Source: Microvelia longipes (taxonomy: Eukaryota > Arthropoda > Insecta > Hemiptera > Veliidae). From it: 64,000 nt of DNA. The position numbers and the translations under genes were made by a program. The notes under the pieces were generated by a model. It worked only from the letters and a program-made list of their open reading frames with translations, searched no databases and was not told where the DNA came from. Below, piece after piece: positions 47,440 through 60,235 of this stretch. Each line of letters starts with the position of its first letter. Positions within the stretch are counted from its first letter, which is position 1. The DNA lies in contig JACMZG010000032.1 of assembly GCA_018340805.1 (NCBI GenBank), positions 7,554,137 through 7,618,136 on the forward strand, read 5' to 3'.

Positions 47440-48015
47440 CACTTGTTGAATGTGAAACTAATTTGTTGTATTTTGAGCAACCACTTGTTGAAAGTGAATC
47501 TAACTAATCCTATTTTAATAAACCACTACCTATGTTAAATTTAATTTATTAAGTTGTATTTTGACCAACATTTACTTGTTTGTGTTCAATTTTAGTTACT
47601 TAGTGTTTTTATTTAGATCAATCGTTTTTGCTTTTTTTTATATAATTTTAATTATTTAAATTATCTTTAAAGTTTGCTGATAAATTTAAAAACATTCTTG
47701 TTCTTTTATGTTTGTAAATTTATTTCAAAATTATTTCATCCAAATTGCATTGGATCCCTCACTTGTTTATTTTTTCTGATATTTCTTTATTACTTACAAA
47801 CTTGTTTATAGTTACTCCAATTTGACACCAACCATTTATTGAAGATGAATTATTTAGTTGTATTTTGACCAATCACTTGTTGAACATGAATTTAATTAAT
47901 TGTATTTCAATCAACTACATAATAAATTTATTGGTTGATAATAAATTTAATTGGTTGTTTTTGACCAACCACTTGTTGAAAATAAATCAAATTAGTTGTA
48001 TTTGTTGATACTTCA
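47440..48015. repeat. Diverged 45-50-bp repeat cluster
   Basis: Repeated TTGACCAACCACTTGTTGAA and AATTAGTTGTATTTTGA blocks, scattered with degenerate units; not a clean array. Confidence 0.6.
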
Positions 48016-48269
48016 TTCTGTACCAATTTTTCGTGTTCACTTGAATTAATTTGTATAATACTTAAAGGCCAGTTTTATTTTTAAAAGTTGACCAAAAAGT
48101 AAAAAAAAGTGTGTGGAATCATGTAAACAGTATGTTTTCAGTTTTATTACAACTTTGAAAGTATTAAAACAGAAAAAGTATCTGTCATCCAACTGACTTG
48201 GCTGTCTTATACAACTGACTATACTTAAACTGACTTGGCTGTCTTATACAGGTCATATATTTAAAATTA

Positions 48270-48490
48270 GAAGTAAACTCGAAGCAAGTGTTTTCACTTT
48301 CAATTTTTTTAAAACTTTTTGGTCAGCCTTGGAGTAGTTTATATGGATTTTGTGCCAAATAATTAGCATAAGACTGAAATTAGCCACTTGTTGGTTTAAA
48401 AGCTTGGAATCAACATGATTATTTGAAGCCCTCCTGAGTGGTTTTGACCAAGTTGTCTTCCTATACACGCGTGTTTCATGTTTTCCTTCT
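48270..48490 (-). repeat. Dispersed family 1 fragment (reverse)
   Basis: The plus strand carries AAGCCCTCCTGAGTGGTTTT, GACCAAGTTGTCTTCC and TACACGCGTG, the inverse of the family's CA-rich end block. The flanks have lost similarity. Confidence 0.55.
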
Positions 48491-50345
48491 AGTTTGTTGA
48501 TGTTAGAAAGTTGAAACTTGGTATAAAAATCAATCTTTGGGGTCTAGTTGTGATTTACTAAAGATACAATGGTATCATTGACTGGAAACAAATCACAATT
48601 CATAAAGATTTACCTAAATATGATTAACAAATACCAATGTTCATCTTATGATGAGTTCATTTTTATTTAATGTCATGTTTACAATTTTTAAAAATGAGTA
48701 AATCCTCTGAATGAGTCGACACTTAGCTCGGGAGCAGAGAAACAAGTGTACTAAGTGTTTTTTCAATATGGCTGTATACTGAGTTAGGGAGTATTGAGTG
48801 TGTCCACTATGTGAACGGGTGACAATGTCTTGTTATTTTATTGTTATAAATTTATTTCAAAAGACTTCTGAAGTAAATAATAAGAAACTATACGAGTGAC
48901 ATTAAAAATAAAAATTTATTTACTACGTGGGGGGGGGGCTGCCTCCACGTAGTAAGAGCACAGTGCTGCTCTACAACCCTCTTCAATGTCCTCGTAACTC
49001 TTTATTATTTTTTGTTTGTTGTTTCTTATTGTCTTTTAATTTTAGTTTGCTTTGCATTTTGTTTTTGTTACAAAAGCTTTTATAGTTGCTTTCACTTAGT
49101 TTGTATCAGTTCAATTAGTTGTTTGACATTGTTTTGTAATATGCAATATTTAGTGGTTTTAATTTTTTTATGGCTTTTGCTTAATTAATTATATTTTTTT
49201 TTAGTTTTGTGTTAATTTTTTTGTTATTTACAACATTTGTGCTGTTCACATATTTCTTCTATTTTATTATTTAAAATATTTTTATTTCAAAGTGAAATAA
49301 TTTTTATTCAATTTTTGATATTTTGTTATGATTTATTTTATTTGCAATATTTTTACTTTTTGTAAGTTTACAGGAAAAGTATTGTGTTTACAAATATTCT
49401 AAAACCAAGATGACACCAGAATTATCCATTTCAGGTGTTTTTAAGTCCTCCTGACTTGTTTTCACCAAGTTGTCTGTCTGTATGCGTGTGTGTCTGTTAT
49501 CATCGTATCTCCCAGTGTATTTATGCTAGAGAATTGAAACTTAGTAGACAAATCGGTTCACCCCTTTAGTTGGGCTATTTGGAAAAGGTTTTTTATGACG
49601 TCATCTACCCACAATAATGTCTTAAAAAAGTTCAAAAATCATAAAACACAAAAAAATGTTGCAATCAGATTGAGATTTGACACGCATGTAGCCATGTATA
49701 AGACTAAAATATCTGCTTAGTTTCATCTCATTGTCAGCATTAGTCAAATTTTAATCAAATGACTTGTGCACGATTTTTTTTAAATTGTAAAAAATCAGAA
49801 AACAATCTAATTGTGTTAAAATATGGTACAAATACAGTGTGTCCCCGGATGGGGTTGCCTATACGTGTAAATGACAAAAAATTTCATTTTTCGAAAAAAA
49901 GTCACTCTTGATAAAAGCTCCTGCATGTCTTTAAACTAAGATTTTTCATTTTTTTAACGGTAGTCTCAAAAACTGCAATTTTTGAAAAATGGACGAAGGG
50001 TAAAGTAGGCTTGATTTTGACTTTTTGAAAAAAAAAAGTATTCTTCATAAAATTGTTTAATTGTCTCCCTAAGACAATTTTTCGATAAAAAAAATTTAAA
50101 ATAATTTTTAAAATTCACCCATTTTACCCAAATTTTGGAAAAAATAAAAGTTGTTCAATGGATAAATGATGCTTCGTTTCAAAGGTCTTGACTAGTGGAA
50201 CAAAAATGGTAGTATTGTAAACTTCGATTTAAGTAACACTAACTGAGATATTTAAATAAAACGGGAAAGTGTTAATTTGTTATTGTTTTGATTATTTTGG
50301 ACAGCTTTTTATAGTTAAGTGAAATTAAGTTTGATTAAAATATCT
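48491..50345. other. Intergenic, no gene recognised
   Basis: Apart from the family 1 copy it holds a G-run hairpin at 48925-48953 (TTACTACGTGG ... CCACGTAGTAA) and T-rich DNA with multiple TTTTTGAAAAA words at 49850-50150. Confidence 0.5.
49370..49830 (-). repeat. Dispersed family 1 copy (reverse, 3' two thirds)
   Basis: Inverse of the body and end at 37850-38230: CAGGAAAAGTATTGTGTTTA, CATTTCAGGTGTTTTTAAG, GTCTGTCTGTATGCGTGTG, TTTATGACGTCATCTACCC, TTAGTTTCATCTCATTGTC and CAAATGACTTGTGCACG follow one another. The 5S-like part is absent. Confidence 0.8.
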
Positions 50346-50349
50346 CAGT

Positions 50350-50775
50350 ATTTTTTTTTTTATAATTTATTACATCATTTGCAATAATTTTGTACATCAT
50401 TTGCAATATTTTTTTTATAATTTTTTACATCATTTGCAATATTTTGTTATACTTTTTTACATCATTTGCAATATTTTTTTTTTATAATTTATTACATCAT
50501 TTGCAATATTTTTTATAATTTATTACATCATTTGCAATACTTTTTTTATAATTTTTTACATCATTTGCAATATTTTTTTTTTATAATTTTTACATCATTT
50601 GCAATATTTTTTTTAATTTTTTACAGCATTTGCAATATTTTTTTTTTAATTTTTTACAGCATTTGCAATATTTTTTTTAATTTTTTACAGCATTTGCAAT
50701 ATTTTTTTTTATAATTTTTTACAGCATTTGCAATATTTTTTTTTTTATAATTTTTTACAGCATTTGCAATAAATT
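50350..50775. repeat. About 31-bp tandem repeat (ACA[T/G]CATTTGCAATATT)
   Basis: About 14 units of TTTTTTACATCATTTGCAAT plus ATTTTTTTTATAA with variable T-run length. The first units carry CATCATTTGC and the later ones CAGCATTTGC, so the array grew in two phases. Confidence 0.93.
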
Positions 50776-53700
50776 ATTGTTTGCAATTTTTTAAGTCCAA
50801 TGTTATCAGATAGCAAGATTTTTTAATTTAAAAGTAAAACACTTTACTTGCTTATTCTAATCGTTTCTATTTTTAATATTATATTGTGTTCATACTTAAT
50901 TGTATTTTTACAAAGTATTTTTAAATATTTATTATATTTATTGAAGCAAATTATTTTTTATGTTAAATTATTATTAAAATATATTGTATGTTATTACTTA
51001 ATATATTTATAATCTGATTTATTAAGTTTAAATTAAATGTATGTTACTGGAGCTATTTCCACAAAACAAGTGAAGCCTTTGTTAAAATAATCAATGTTAT
51101 CCAATAACAGAGATTTTGTACTCAAGACTGTTGCTGTCAACTTACCTAATTCAAATTATATACTATTATGAATATTTACTATTGAAACTTATTTTGACTA
51201 TGATAGAGCAATAAAACTAATTTTAATATAAATTTGTAAAATACAAAATATTATTATTTTCTCTTGCTTTACATATGGAAAAGTAATCTTTTACAATACG
51301 AAAAGAAAGTTAAATAAAACATACATTTATGTATGTATAAAAATAATAAAATACTGAATGAAATTTAAATTTGTTCCATATTTAAGGCAATATTTTATAT
51401 GTTTTAGTTAAATTATCTGTTTTTATATTTATTTCAATAAATTCTCAAATATCATTTTTCATTGATACAAGTCAGTTGATATGAAAGATCCCATTGTAGA
51501 GGAGAGGATGTTTAAAACATGATTTGTGGCGGGCAAGTCAAAAATCTTGCGGCAGCCATCTATGGACCCTCAGCCAAAAATAAACTTGAAAAAAAAGAAA
51601 TAGTAAGTTACTTGAAATAAAAAAACAACAAAAATTAAAAAAAAAAAAAAACATATTTAATATTAGACCTATTCATAACACAAAACTCATAAGGTAGGGT
51701 CTAAAGACTCCCAGAGACAAATGTTTTTATAACACTTTAAAATATTCTCTATTTTTTACCTAAATTTAGGTCCTTTAAGGGCCCCATTCTTTATACTTGG
51801 ACCTTTAAAGGTGCCAAACAGAAGACAAGGGGCCCTTAACATACTTGATCAGGGCTCTAGAGCAGTACAGAAAGGCCCTGAAGATAAAATAGTTTGGTCA
51901 ACAAATTTCATTTGAATGAATAAACTTAAGGTTTATTTTATTCTTAATTATTTGTTTTATTTGCTTAAGTTTATTTAAATAAAATAATATCATTCGATTT
52001 AATTAATATGAAATTAAAATTAAGTTAACCTTGCTATAATCATTAATACAACTCTAGTTAAAAGTAGAACTGCTTAGAAGCATCATAGAAACCCCCCCCC
52101 CCCCTCATTGGGCCCCTTGAGATGTAGGTTTGGGCTCTTTTAGGCCAAACCCTCCTCAGGCCATTTTGGCTCAGTCCGCCTCTGCCCATGAGGTTGCCTA
52201 TAGGTTACCTTTGTTGAGCTGTCTATTGTCAAATTATAAGAGTTCCATGGGTGGAGGCGTGTTCCTGCAGTGTTGTCCAAGCAATGTGCTTGGGAAAAAA
52301 ACATATTTATGCCAAAGGCTAAAATTTTGTTTAGTTTGCTGAGTTGGTTGTAACTAGTCTTTAGACCAACATCTCTGTTATCAGCAGTGCTTCTTCTATA
52401 TGAACTCTGAGGAGTTAATTGTAACTCATGGCAACTATCTGATAGGGTTTGTGATAAGAATTATGGCGTGTTTAACTTATCAGAACTATTGCCATAACTT
52501 GCACTTCTCGGTGAGATTATTTCTTATGTGGACTTAGCTTGAATTTATTTTAATTATTTATGATATTTTAAAGACTGTTAGTTTCTGATATTTTTGTGTA
52601 AAAAATTATTTATTTGTTAATGATTCATGGTTTTATTGTTTCACCCGGTGTTCCATGTGGTGACTGTTTTAATGCAGGTGTTGAATCTGATGTTGGACTT
52701 GCACTATGGAAGACATCTCAGAAGATGCTTTCTATTGTTGTAGAGCATTAACACTCTTAATGCTCTTCAACTGAACTCAGTTTTGTAGAGAGAGTATCGG
52801 GTTTTCATCCATGATGTCCTAGATCCCTGAAGATGCCTCCAACAGTGGAAGCCAAATGTCAGCTTCTTCATCTACATTTATGGGGTTACCACTGGAAGAC
52901 CTGTATCTTCATGGAAACAGTAACTGCGGAGGTCTATGCATTTGATTATTTATAATTGTTTGAATTTTGCCTGTCGCCTAAACATTTTTATACTTGCAGT
53001 ATCAGCAGTTGAGATATTGGAGGCAGATAAGTACAAAGAAACTTGAGGAATTAAATAGCTAAATTTTTCACCTCTAATATGAGAAATGTTGTATCTCACA
53101 TTTTAGTTAAAGCTTTATTTCGATGTTAATTTTTAAGTATTTTATAAAATATATTTCTTTGTTAGTTTTTACTACTTTTTAAATATACTTTTGTGTGACT
53201 GATATTGTTTTTTTCTCACTGTATTGACTATCAAGGATTATTACTTAATTTCTACTGCAGAATAAAAGGAGAAAATAAAAAAGTTATACACAAAAAAATT
53301 TAACAGTTCTGGGATGGAAGTCTGTGTTATGAAAATTGTCTTTGAATTTCAGGCCTCCTTGTTTAGCAATGCATTTCTGACTCAATTTGCCAGTTTATAA
53401 TTCAAAACTTGAGCAGTACCATATCTATTTGTGACTAGAATGTTTCTGATTTTTTAGCTAATTTGCTTGCAAAGCTGTGCTTATCCACTCGAAATGAGCT
53501 TACACACACGTGTACTGGGTGGGCAACAGAAAGTCTTCCCCTTCCCTCTTAAATTTTGAACTCTTTGACATAAATTAATGAAATTTTACTTTTCTGATGG
53601 AGGAAAATGAATGAAGGAAATCGTCCAGGAATAAAACATAAGTTATTTACCTAAACAAAATACCAATAATAAATTTTCCTGGCGCCCTTCTACATATTTG

Positions 53701-54190
53701 CCCCATGTTATTAATTCATAGGGCAAACTATTAGACTCAAAGAGCAAATTGGTAATGAAAATAAGATGTTTGATAAGTTTAAATATGCAATAACAAATAT
53801 AGTGTCCTATTTGAAATTATGAAGTTAGGGGTTATTGGGGTGCTGTGCCTCAATGGTCAAAACAAAAAATAACCTATACATTAGATAATGCAGATCTTCC
53901 AAGTTCATAAAATTTATGTTACACAGTTCAAAATTAAGAAGGGGGACTTAAGAACCAACCTGTATGTATAAATGGATAAGCTCAAATCTGTTGACACCTT
54001 ATACCCCCCCCCCCCAAAAAAAAAAAATAAATAGGAAGGTTAGACTGGTAAATGTATTGTGGTTGATACACTCATTCTCAAATTCAACTCAACATGGTAT
54101 GTTGATATCAGGAGTATGTTGCCTTTGCACAAGAGCTTTCTAAGAGGCTCTTGTGCAAACAAATTGATTTCATCTCACTTTTCATGATTT
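50776..54190. other. Long intergenic stretch, no gene recognised
   Basis: AT-rich to about 52070. 52080-52190 has a C-run and GC-rich words (GGGCCCCTTGAGATG, TCAGTCCGCCTCTGCCCATG) of the kind seen at transposon ends, but no partner end was identified. 52350-52405 is a short repeat fragment shared with 46215-46290. 54004-54029 is a C-run joined to an A-run. No domain-bearing frame. Confidence 0.45.
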
Positions 54191-54191
54191 T

Positions 54192-54386
54192 ATTTATCTC
54201 CAGAACTTGATGAAGTTTACTGACTAGTTTTTCGGGAGTAAAGAACGACTTCTCACTCCCAAGGGAGAAAAAGTTACTTTGACTCCCTTGGGAGTAAAAA
54301 TTAACTTCTCATTCCATAAGGAGTAAAAAGAGTTTCCTATTTGATTAAATTAAATTCAAGTCATTCAATAAAAATTGAACTAATGC

Positions 54387-54467
<81 letters not shown>

Positions 54468-54715
54468 ATATATATATACACTAAGATATATATAATATTC
54501 TTGATCACTACCTTCCAAAAATCCACCTCCCCCCCCCCCCATGACCCCAACTCATAAGCTCTTTTAATTTTTTCTTTGAAAATTGGCTAAAATGGATATA
54601 ATTGGCTCTAATCCCAATAATAGTAAACACTTATTATTCCCTAGGGAGAAAATTGATTCTTTACTCCCTAAAAACTAGTCAATAAACTTCACAATATACA
54701 CCGTCTAGAGATAAA
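54192..54715. mobile_element. Fold-back element with (TA)n core
   Basis: Outer arms 54193-54250 and 54650-54714 are inverse copies (TCTCCAGAACTTGATGAAGT, TGACTAGTTTTTCGGGAGTA, AAGAA). The left side also has three tandem GGGAGTAAA-type units. The core includes TA repeats at 54386-54478 and a C-run at 54528-54540. Confidence 0.8.
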
Positions 54716-56145
54716 TAACTATGTATAATAACTCTTCCATAAATGTATTAATGAAACATTAATATTTGATGATAAATTACGAGCACACTTATAATTAAGG
54801 ATTTCAATAAAACGTAAAAACTGGGTCCTCCCCCATGTAAAAATGACTTAGATCACCCTTATGTTTCAATGTCATTGCAAGAGTAACTAACTTAACAGCG
54901 ATGCTCTCAATTGCATATTGTACTCAGGTGGGAGAAACTATCATTGGAACCAGTCCACTGACAATAAAACACAAACTATATCTTGTACAAAATATGTTAT
55001 TAATATTCAATATTTATACAACGATTGGGAAAATGTTTTTACAAATTTTTAAAATTAATTTAATCTAAATTAATAATTAGAAAGGAAAAGCGAGTCTGAT
55101 ACACAAGCAAACGAGAGAGTCATACTCTGTCCAACATAACACAGCACCTGACATCATCGGGTATTTTGGCACCTTTGGTTTGATTGCTTAGCCAAAAACA
55201 AATATTGCTTACACATGGTCATCTTTGATCTCAACGCTGTCCTGCCACAAAGAGAGAAAAACACCTAGGCAATCGTTTTTTTCAAATTGCCTTTGGATCA
55301 TGAAGTTCGCTATCTTATCATGTTTTTACTTCATAATGTTTACCTATTGATCATAAGCCTTATTTTTAATACACAAAAACTCAATTTTATTGCCCAAACT
55401 ACAGCCACAATTTTTATCAGAATCCCAATAAATTTGGTGTGCCCAATTAAGGGACTAGTTAGAGTCTTATAAGAGAACCAGCCACAAAATCTAAAAAAAT
55501 AAATGATATAAAATTTATTAAGGAGGGTCCATAACCATACTATATAAAACTAATTGTACACAGTTCTGCCTTTATCTCCCTTATATAGATCCAACTAAAT
55601 ACCTTTCTACAAACCAATAATTATGCATTAGATTCTTTAAGGGTCGGTGTGTTATAACACTCTTACCCCATAGTAGATAGCTTGATAACAGACCCCCCCC
55701 CCACAACAAATGAATTTCCCCACAAATTTTTTCTTTACTGCACTTCTTAAAGTGAGAGTTTGATTTCACTCTATAAGTGAGCCACCCTTGAAGAATACAA
55801 TACAGCCCTTATCAGGTTTGTAGAAATAAGGTAAAAGGAAGATAAAGGTAATACTGTACAAAATAAGTTTATACAACAGTTATGGACCTACTCTTAATAA
55901 ATGATCTAAAATTAGTAGTTGGTAGGTAAATTTATTTGTTTTGATTTTGAGGGGGGGGGGTTCTTATCTTACTCTAACAGCAAAACCCTTTATATACACA
56001 TGTATGTATATATTGGATTATCTGAAAAACTAGTCAAGGGATAGAGTTGGGCCTAATGCCACTCATGAGGACAATGAGACTCAACTTTTCCTTCATTTTC
56101 ATTAAATTGGACCAAAAATCAATCGATTGGCGCAGTTTTTCTAAT
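54716..56145. other. Intergenic 3' of WDR55
   Basis: No recognised gene. A C-run lies at 55694-55702 and a G-run at 55951-55960. On the minus strand AATAAA (plus TTTATT at 55931) about 210 bp past the WDR55 stop is a candidate poly(A) signal. Confidence 0.45.
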
Positions 56146-57339
56146 TTAATCACTATCGCTATCAACTTCTGCAGCACTGTTCTCTTCATTCAAATCAGCA
56201 AAGAATTCCTGCCGACTCATGATCTGACTTGAAGGCAACGCATACGATGTTTTATCTCTATCCTTATTCTTTTCAATTACTTTGCCGACGTCTTCCAAAA
56301 ATGATATTTCCCAAAATTTAACTTCATCTTCAGCTAACGATGCCAAAATATTACCACTATAATTAATTTCTAATCTGTTTATATCCCAGTTGTCGTGGGA
56401 ACCGATTAAACCTATTGGTTGATTAGGGTATAAATAATACGCGTGTATTTTTCCACATTCGTTACCGGTTATTACAATATTTTCAGACACTCCCACCATA
56501 CTTAGAATTTCTTTTTTAGAATTATTCGGCTTGTAAGCTTCTAACTCAAAAATATCATAATCGAATAGCAACAGGTGTCCTTGGCCAGTTCCACAGACTA
56601 TATTACGATCATTTCTTATACTAGAGCAACAAGTGAGTTCTGAACTATACGGATCAGATTTTTTTAATTCTTTCACATTTTTAAAATTTCTACAATCGTA
56701 AATCAACAACTCACCGTTATCAGTTGTTAAATATAACCGATTTACATTAGACGAATAATGAATAAAATTAACAGCGGAATCGGAACAATCGATACTGTTA
56801 ATTAAATGTTTTACTCTTGCGTCCCAAAACATTAGATTTCCTTCTTCGTGTCCTGTTACGCATATTTCATTACTAAGTGCTTTCACGACGTAAAATTCAG
56901 AATTTATATCTTCGTCAGTATTAACTTCCATTTTACGTTTGCGTTCGATATCGACGAAATAAAAAGAATTGTCAGAACTGACTGAAGCGAGTTTAACACC
57001 GTCTGGAAAAACATCGATACTCCTAATGCTATCGTTATGGACGTACTTCATTACATTGTGTGTTTGATCATCTAAATTATAAAATGTTATGTGACCCGTT
57101 AGATCGCTGATACATATCAAGTCTGAGTTTGGATGAAAGCTAATATCGCTACCTTGATTACTAATTCTATAAGGAGCTGGATTGACACTCTGAGCATTCT
57201 GTCTACTAACTATATTCTGAATTAATTCGTCATCACTCTCTTCATTTTCATTCTCTGACGATGAGTCGACAATATCTGAGTCGGAACTCTCTTCGACCTG
57301 TTCATTCTCAGGCTCAGAACTGTCTTCGTTATTATCCAT
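56146..57339 (-). CDS. WDR55: WD40 protein, WDR55 homologue
   Basis: Nucleolar WD-repeat protein implicated in rRNA processing and ribosome production in animals. 397 residues from the ATG at 57337-57339 (MDNNEDSSEPENEQ). The frame stays open about 33 codons upstream, but only from a TTG, and that segment is hydrophobic and unlike the family, so the acidic start is preferred. An acidic Ser/Glu/Asp-rich tail comes first (1-50). WD-type blades follow: ISFHPNSDLICISDLTGHIT, IDVFPDGVKLASVSSDNSF, EICVTGHEEGNLMFWDARV, LEINYSGNILASLAEDEVKFWEI. The C-terminal stretch YALPSSQIMSRQEFFADLNE resembles the WDR55 end (LSSKTWSTDDFFAGL) and closes with an acidic tail. Length is close to the roughly 380 residues known for WDR55. 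No introns. Confidence 0.9.
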   Translation of the reverse strand: MDNNEDSSEPENEQVEESSDSDIVDSSSENENEESDDELIQNIVSRQNAQSVNPAPYRISNQGSDISFHPNSDLICISDLTGHITFYNLDDQTHNVMKYVHNDSIRSIDVFPDGVKLASVSSDNSFYFVDIERKRKMEVNTDEDINSEFYVVKALSNEICVTGHEEGNLMFWDARVKHLINSIDCSDSAVNFIHYSSNVNRLYLTTDNGELLIYDCRNFKNVKELKKSDPYSSELTCCSSIRNDRNIVCGTGQGHLLLFDYDIFELEAYKPNNSKKEILSMVGVSENIVITGNECGKIHAYYLYPNQPIGLIGSHDNWDINRLEINYSGNILASLAEDEVKFWEISFLEDVGKVIEKNKDRDKTSYALPSSQIMSRQEFFADLNEENSAAEVDSDSD

Positions 57340-58599
57340 GTCTATTAAAAAACAGTCAATCAAATTTGAATCCAACATAACAAGTCCAAAAATAATACAA
57401 TTAAAAATCAGTAATAATTGTATCGATAAACGATACAATCGAAAACCACTAAAATATATATTTTTGAAAACTCTTCTAAAAATTGAAAAACACGTTGTTT
57501 TTAACTAAACACACTAATCTTAAATTAAATCAACTTTATAACAGTAACTAATAAAAAACGTGCAAAACAAACAACACGTTAATTTACCCAATTTTAATTT
57601 TTCTTCTAATATAAGTTTATAAAGCACAAATCATTTTAAATTTAAAACTACATTATAGTAAAACTCCCAAATGTTCAATCTCAAATAGATGCAATCAACT
57701 CTTAATTAAAACGTGCACAACACGCAAATACTCAAATTCGATTTTTTGTCAATTTCCTGATAGGTTTTATTATGAGTAAATTATAATTATAAAAAAAACA
57801 CAAAAAGTAATTTAAAAACGTACAAAAACGGTGCGTTACTTTTGTTTACTTTTGTTCTTCTTCTTCTTTCTTATTTTTGATTTAAATAAATGTGATAGAC
57901 ATTCCTCACTGTTTTTATTAGACCACCTTTTTTTATTTATGTATTTTTTTGTGGGTCATAGGACCTCTTCTTTTTAAACTTTTACAATTGAAATATAACT
58001 ATCATTTGGTGGTAGAACATTAATGATAATAATATAATATAACACATACATACATTATATATAATAATAATACATACACAAACTTGATTACTTTTGTTTA
58101 ATTTTGACACCGACACATAAAAACTTGAAAAGGCAATAACAAACATTTCGTCGAGACTATTTTTGGGTCAGTACTTAAGCGTCGAAAAGCCCTTCTGTCG
58201 AAAAACCGTTCCGTCGAAAAGCCATTTCGTTAAATTCATATTTTTCGACAGAATGGCTTGACTTTTCAAAATGGAACTCTTCCATCAAGGTCGATTTATT
58301 AGTCGATTTGCCATACAAAAAAGTGACACCATCGAAAACTAAAAAATAGAAATGAATTCAACACGAAACACACGTCAAAAACTAACTGCACTCGCTTGGC
58401 AAAACTGCGCTTGCATACAATTCTTATAACAGTGCAGGTCTTCAATATTAAAGGCAAACTTACCTCTCAATGGTTTCCCATTGTTTATTGCTTGAGAAGG
58501 TTATAAACAAACTTAAATTATCACTCATTAAAGTGGCTAAGTATAATTCAAAATTTAAAATTAAATAGCCACAAATGATTAACAAGCACCACAATGTAT
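57340..58599. other. Upstream of WDR55, with GTCGAAAA-type repeats
   Basis: Likely holds the WDR55 promoter on the minus strand. 58185-58330 has repeated CGTCGAAAAGCC(C/A)TT and TCGACAGAATGGC words, partly inverted. Related words occur at 60255-60335 and 60915-60950, suggesting a small dispersed element. No gene. Confidence 0.45.
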
Positions 58600-59066
58600 A
58601 TGCGATCGCTTGAGATTTGGGCACGCAAGTGACTATGTTAAAACTAACATATATGCTAAGTTCATCTCATTATTAGCATTAGTTCAATTTTTATTGATAC
58701 TTGTGACGTTTTTTAAAAAAAAAAATTGGGAATGTTCCGAATTGAGTTGAACTTTATACAAGTGTATATTTTACCTAATAAATTAGTACCATTAACTTTC
58801 GTTTCATTACAAGTATACTATATTTTTGTTGATCAAAAATTAAGGAGCTTTGAGCGCGGTCAGTGCTGTATGGGTGACTACTGAAGGTCACCCATACGTA
58901 CTGGTCTTACTACTGAAGACGAGGCGAAGTGGTCCAAAGGCATGTTGTAGTATAAATATGCGAATTGCATTCTGAGGACAAGCGAGAGCGGGTCCGAAGC
59001 ATGAGGATGAGCGTAGCGAATCCGATATAATGAGTAAAAGTTTCGAGGTACCCCGTACCCCGATTT
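58600..59066 (-). repeat. Dispersed family 1, copy with 5S-like segment (reverse)
   Basis: Inverse of 37465-37930. In plus orientation it reads GATTTGGGCACGCAAGTGAC, then a 5S-like GAGCGCGGTCAGTGCTGTAT plus GGGTGAC at 58853-58880, GAGGACAAGCGAGAGCGGGT, GATGAGCGTAGCGAATCCG and GTTTCGAGGTACCCCGTACC at the end. The GGTCACCCATACG after the 5S-like part is an extra inverted copy of it. Confidence 0.8.
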
Positions 59067-59217
59067 TTTATGTTTGTATACTCTTTTTTTATAATTCTGT
59101 TTATTCTTTATTTAAATATTTTGTAACTTTATTAAAATGTATATTTTTGTATGGTCTCAGACTGTTTAATTAATAAAATAAAATAAAATTACGTCGAAAA
59201 TAATTTTATCTGCTTAC

Positions 59218-59345
59218 GGCAGGAAAATGAAGCATTACTGAACTAATTTTAGGCAAGAAAGTAGCATTTCCCAGATCGACTAGTAATTAGTCATGAATGA
59301 CTGCACTTTACCTGCCTAGGCAGGAAAGTAGCATTTCCCAGCCGC
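59218..59345. mobile_element. MITE-like sequence, GGCAGGAAA ends
   Basis: Starts GGCAGGAAAATGAAGCATTA, the same end as the element at 60055-60235. It then contains AGTAGCATTTCCCAG twice (59260 and 59325) and CCTGCCTAGGCAGG, a junction of two ends. Probably two overlapping or nested copies, now decayed. Confidence 0.5.
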
Positions 59346-60050
59346 CCCTGCCCATGCTGGTTAATAGATAATATTTGTAAACATGATTAGTTAATAATAA
59401 AAAGCCTATTGAATTTATTTAATAATTATATAATAATAATTACATTTTTTAACTAATTAAAATTAAAATAAAACAGTTTTGTAATGTAAATCTATAATTA
59501 GAAATAAATTTTATTGATTATTATAAAGGCAACACTTTTTGTCTTGGGTTTATTACTTAGGTTTATTATCTCATCTTTTTTGTCAAGTCATTTACTACTT
59601 TTTAAATACGAACCCGTATTAAATACAGTTTAAATACTATTTAAAAGCTAGTTTATTCTATAGCGGTTCTATAGCGTTTTGTGATGAATATCGTCGAAGA
59701 TATAGACGAACGTTTCGAACATACCCCGTCGGATGTTTTGGAATAGCTAAAAATGCCAAGAGAGCCTACTACCTGGCAAAATCAGGAAGTAGGTATCTCA
59801 ACGCATATGAAGTGTTCAAAGAAAGGTGCTCAGAGAAAAAAGTTTAGAATGTAAGTGAAACGTTGTGTTAGCGTATTAAAAAGAACTGTTAAACACAAAA
59901 TCGAGCGCTACTCTGTTGTCAACTTTCTCGATAAAGATCTGTATTATCAGTCAAAGAAAATGTAAATATAAAACATTATAAACAACGTAATAAGATTTTC
60001 AAGAATGCTAGTTTTTGATTTATTACTGTTCGTAGATAAAATATTGTGTG
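59346..60050. other. Intergenic; short possible exon-like frame
   Basis: 59680-59850 has a frame NAKRAYYLAKSGSRYLNAYE followed by VFKERCSEKK, with a GTAAGT donor-like site at about 59850. No family was recognised, no partner exon was found, and a stop interrupts the upstream frame, so it is not called as a gene. Confidence 0.25.
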
Positions 60051-60054
60051 GAAC

Positions 60055-60235
60055 GAGGCAGGAAAGGAAACATTACTGACTCGTATATTTGCCTGCCTCG
60101 GCTTTGCCTCGTCAGTCAAATTATATATTACCTGCCTCGGCTTCGCCTCTGCAGGTAATTTAGATAGCACACCCTCGCCTTCGGCTCGGGGAATAACTTC
60201 GAAACTAGTCAGTAATATTCCATTTTCCTGCCTAG
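60055..60235. mobile_element. MITE, about 30-bp terminal inverted repeats
   Basis: Left end AGGCAGGAAAGGAAACATTA, CTGACT and right end inverse AGGCAGGAAAATGGAATATT, ACTGACT. The interior has CTGCCTCGGCTTTGCCTC, CTGCCTCGGCTTCGCCTCTG and CGCCTTCGGCTCGG, GC-rich small palindromes. No coding capacity. Length about 180 bp. Confidence 0.8.

Noticed and set aside
57340..57438. Hydrophobic N-terminal extension of WDR55
   Set aside because: Begins with TTG and has no family counterpart; the acidic MDNNEDSS start is natural.
58845..58885. Functional 5S rRNA gene
   Set aside because: Only the 3' half is recognisable and it lies within a dispersed repeat.
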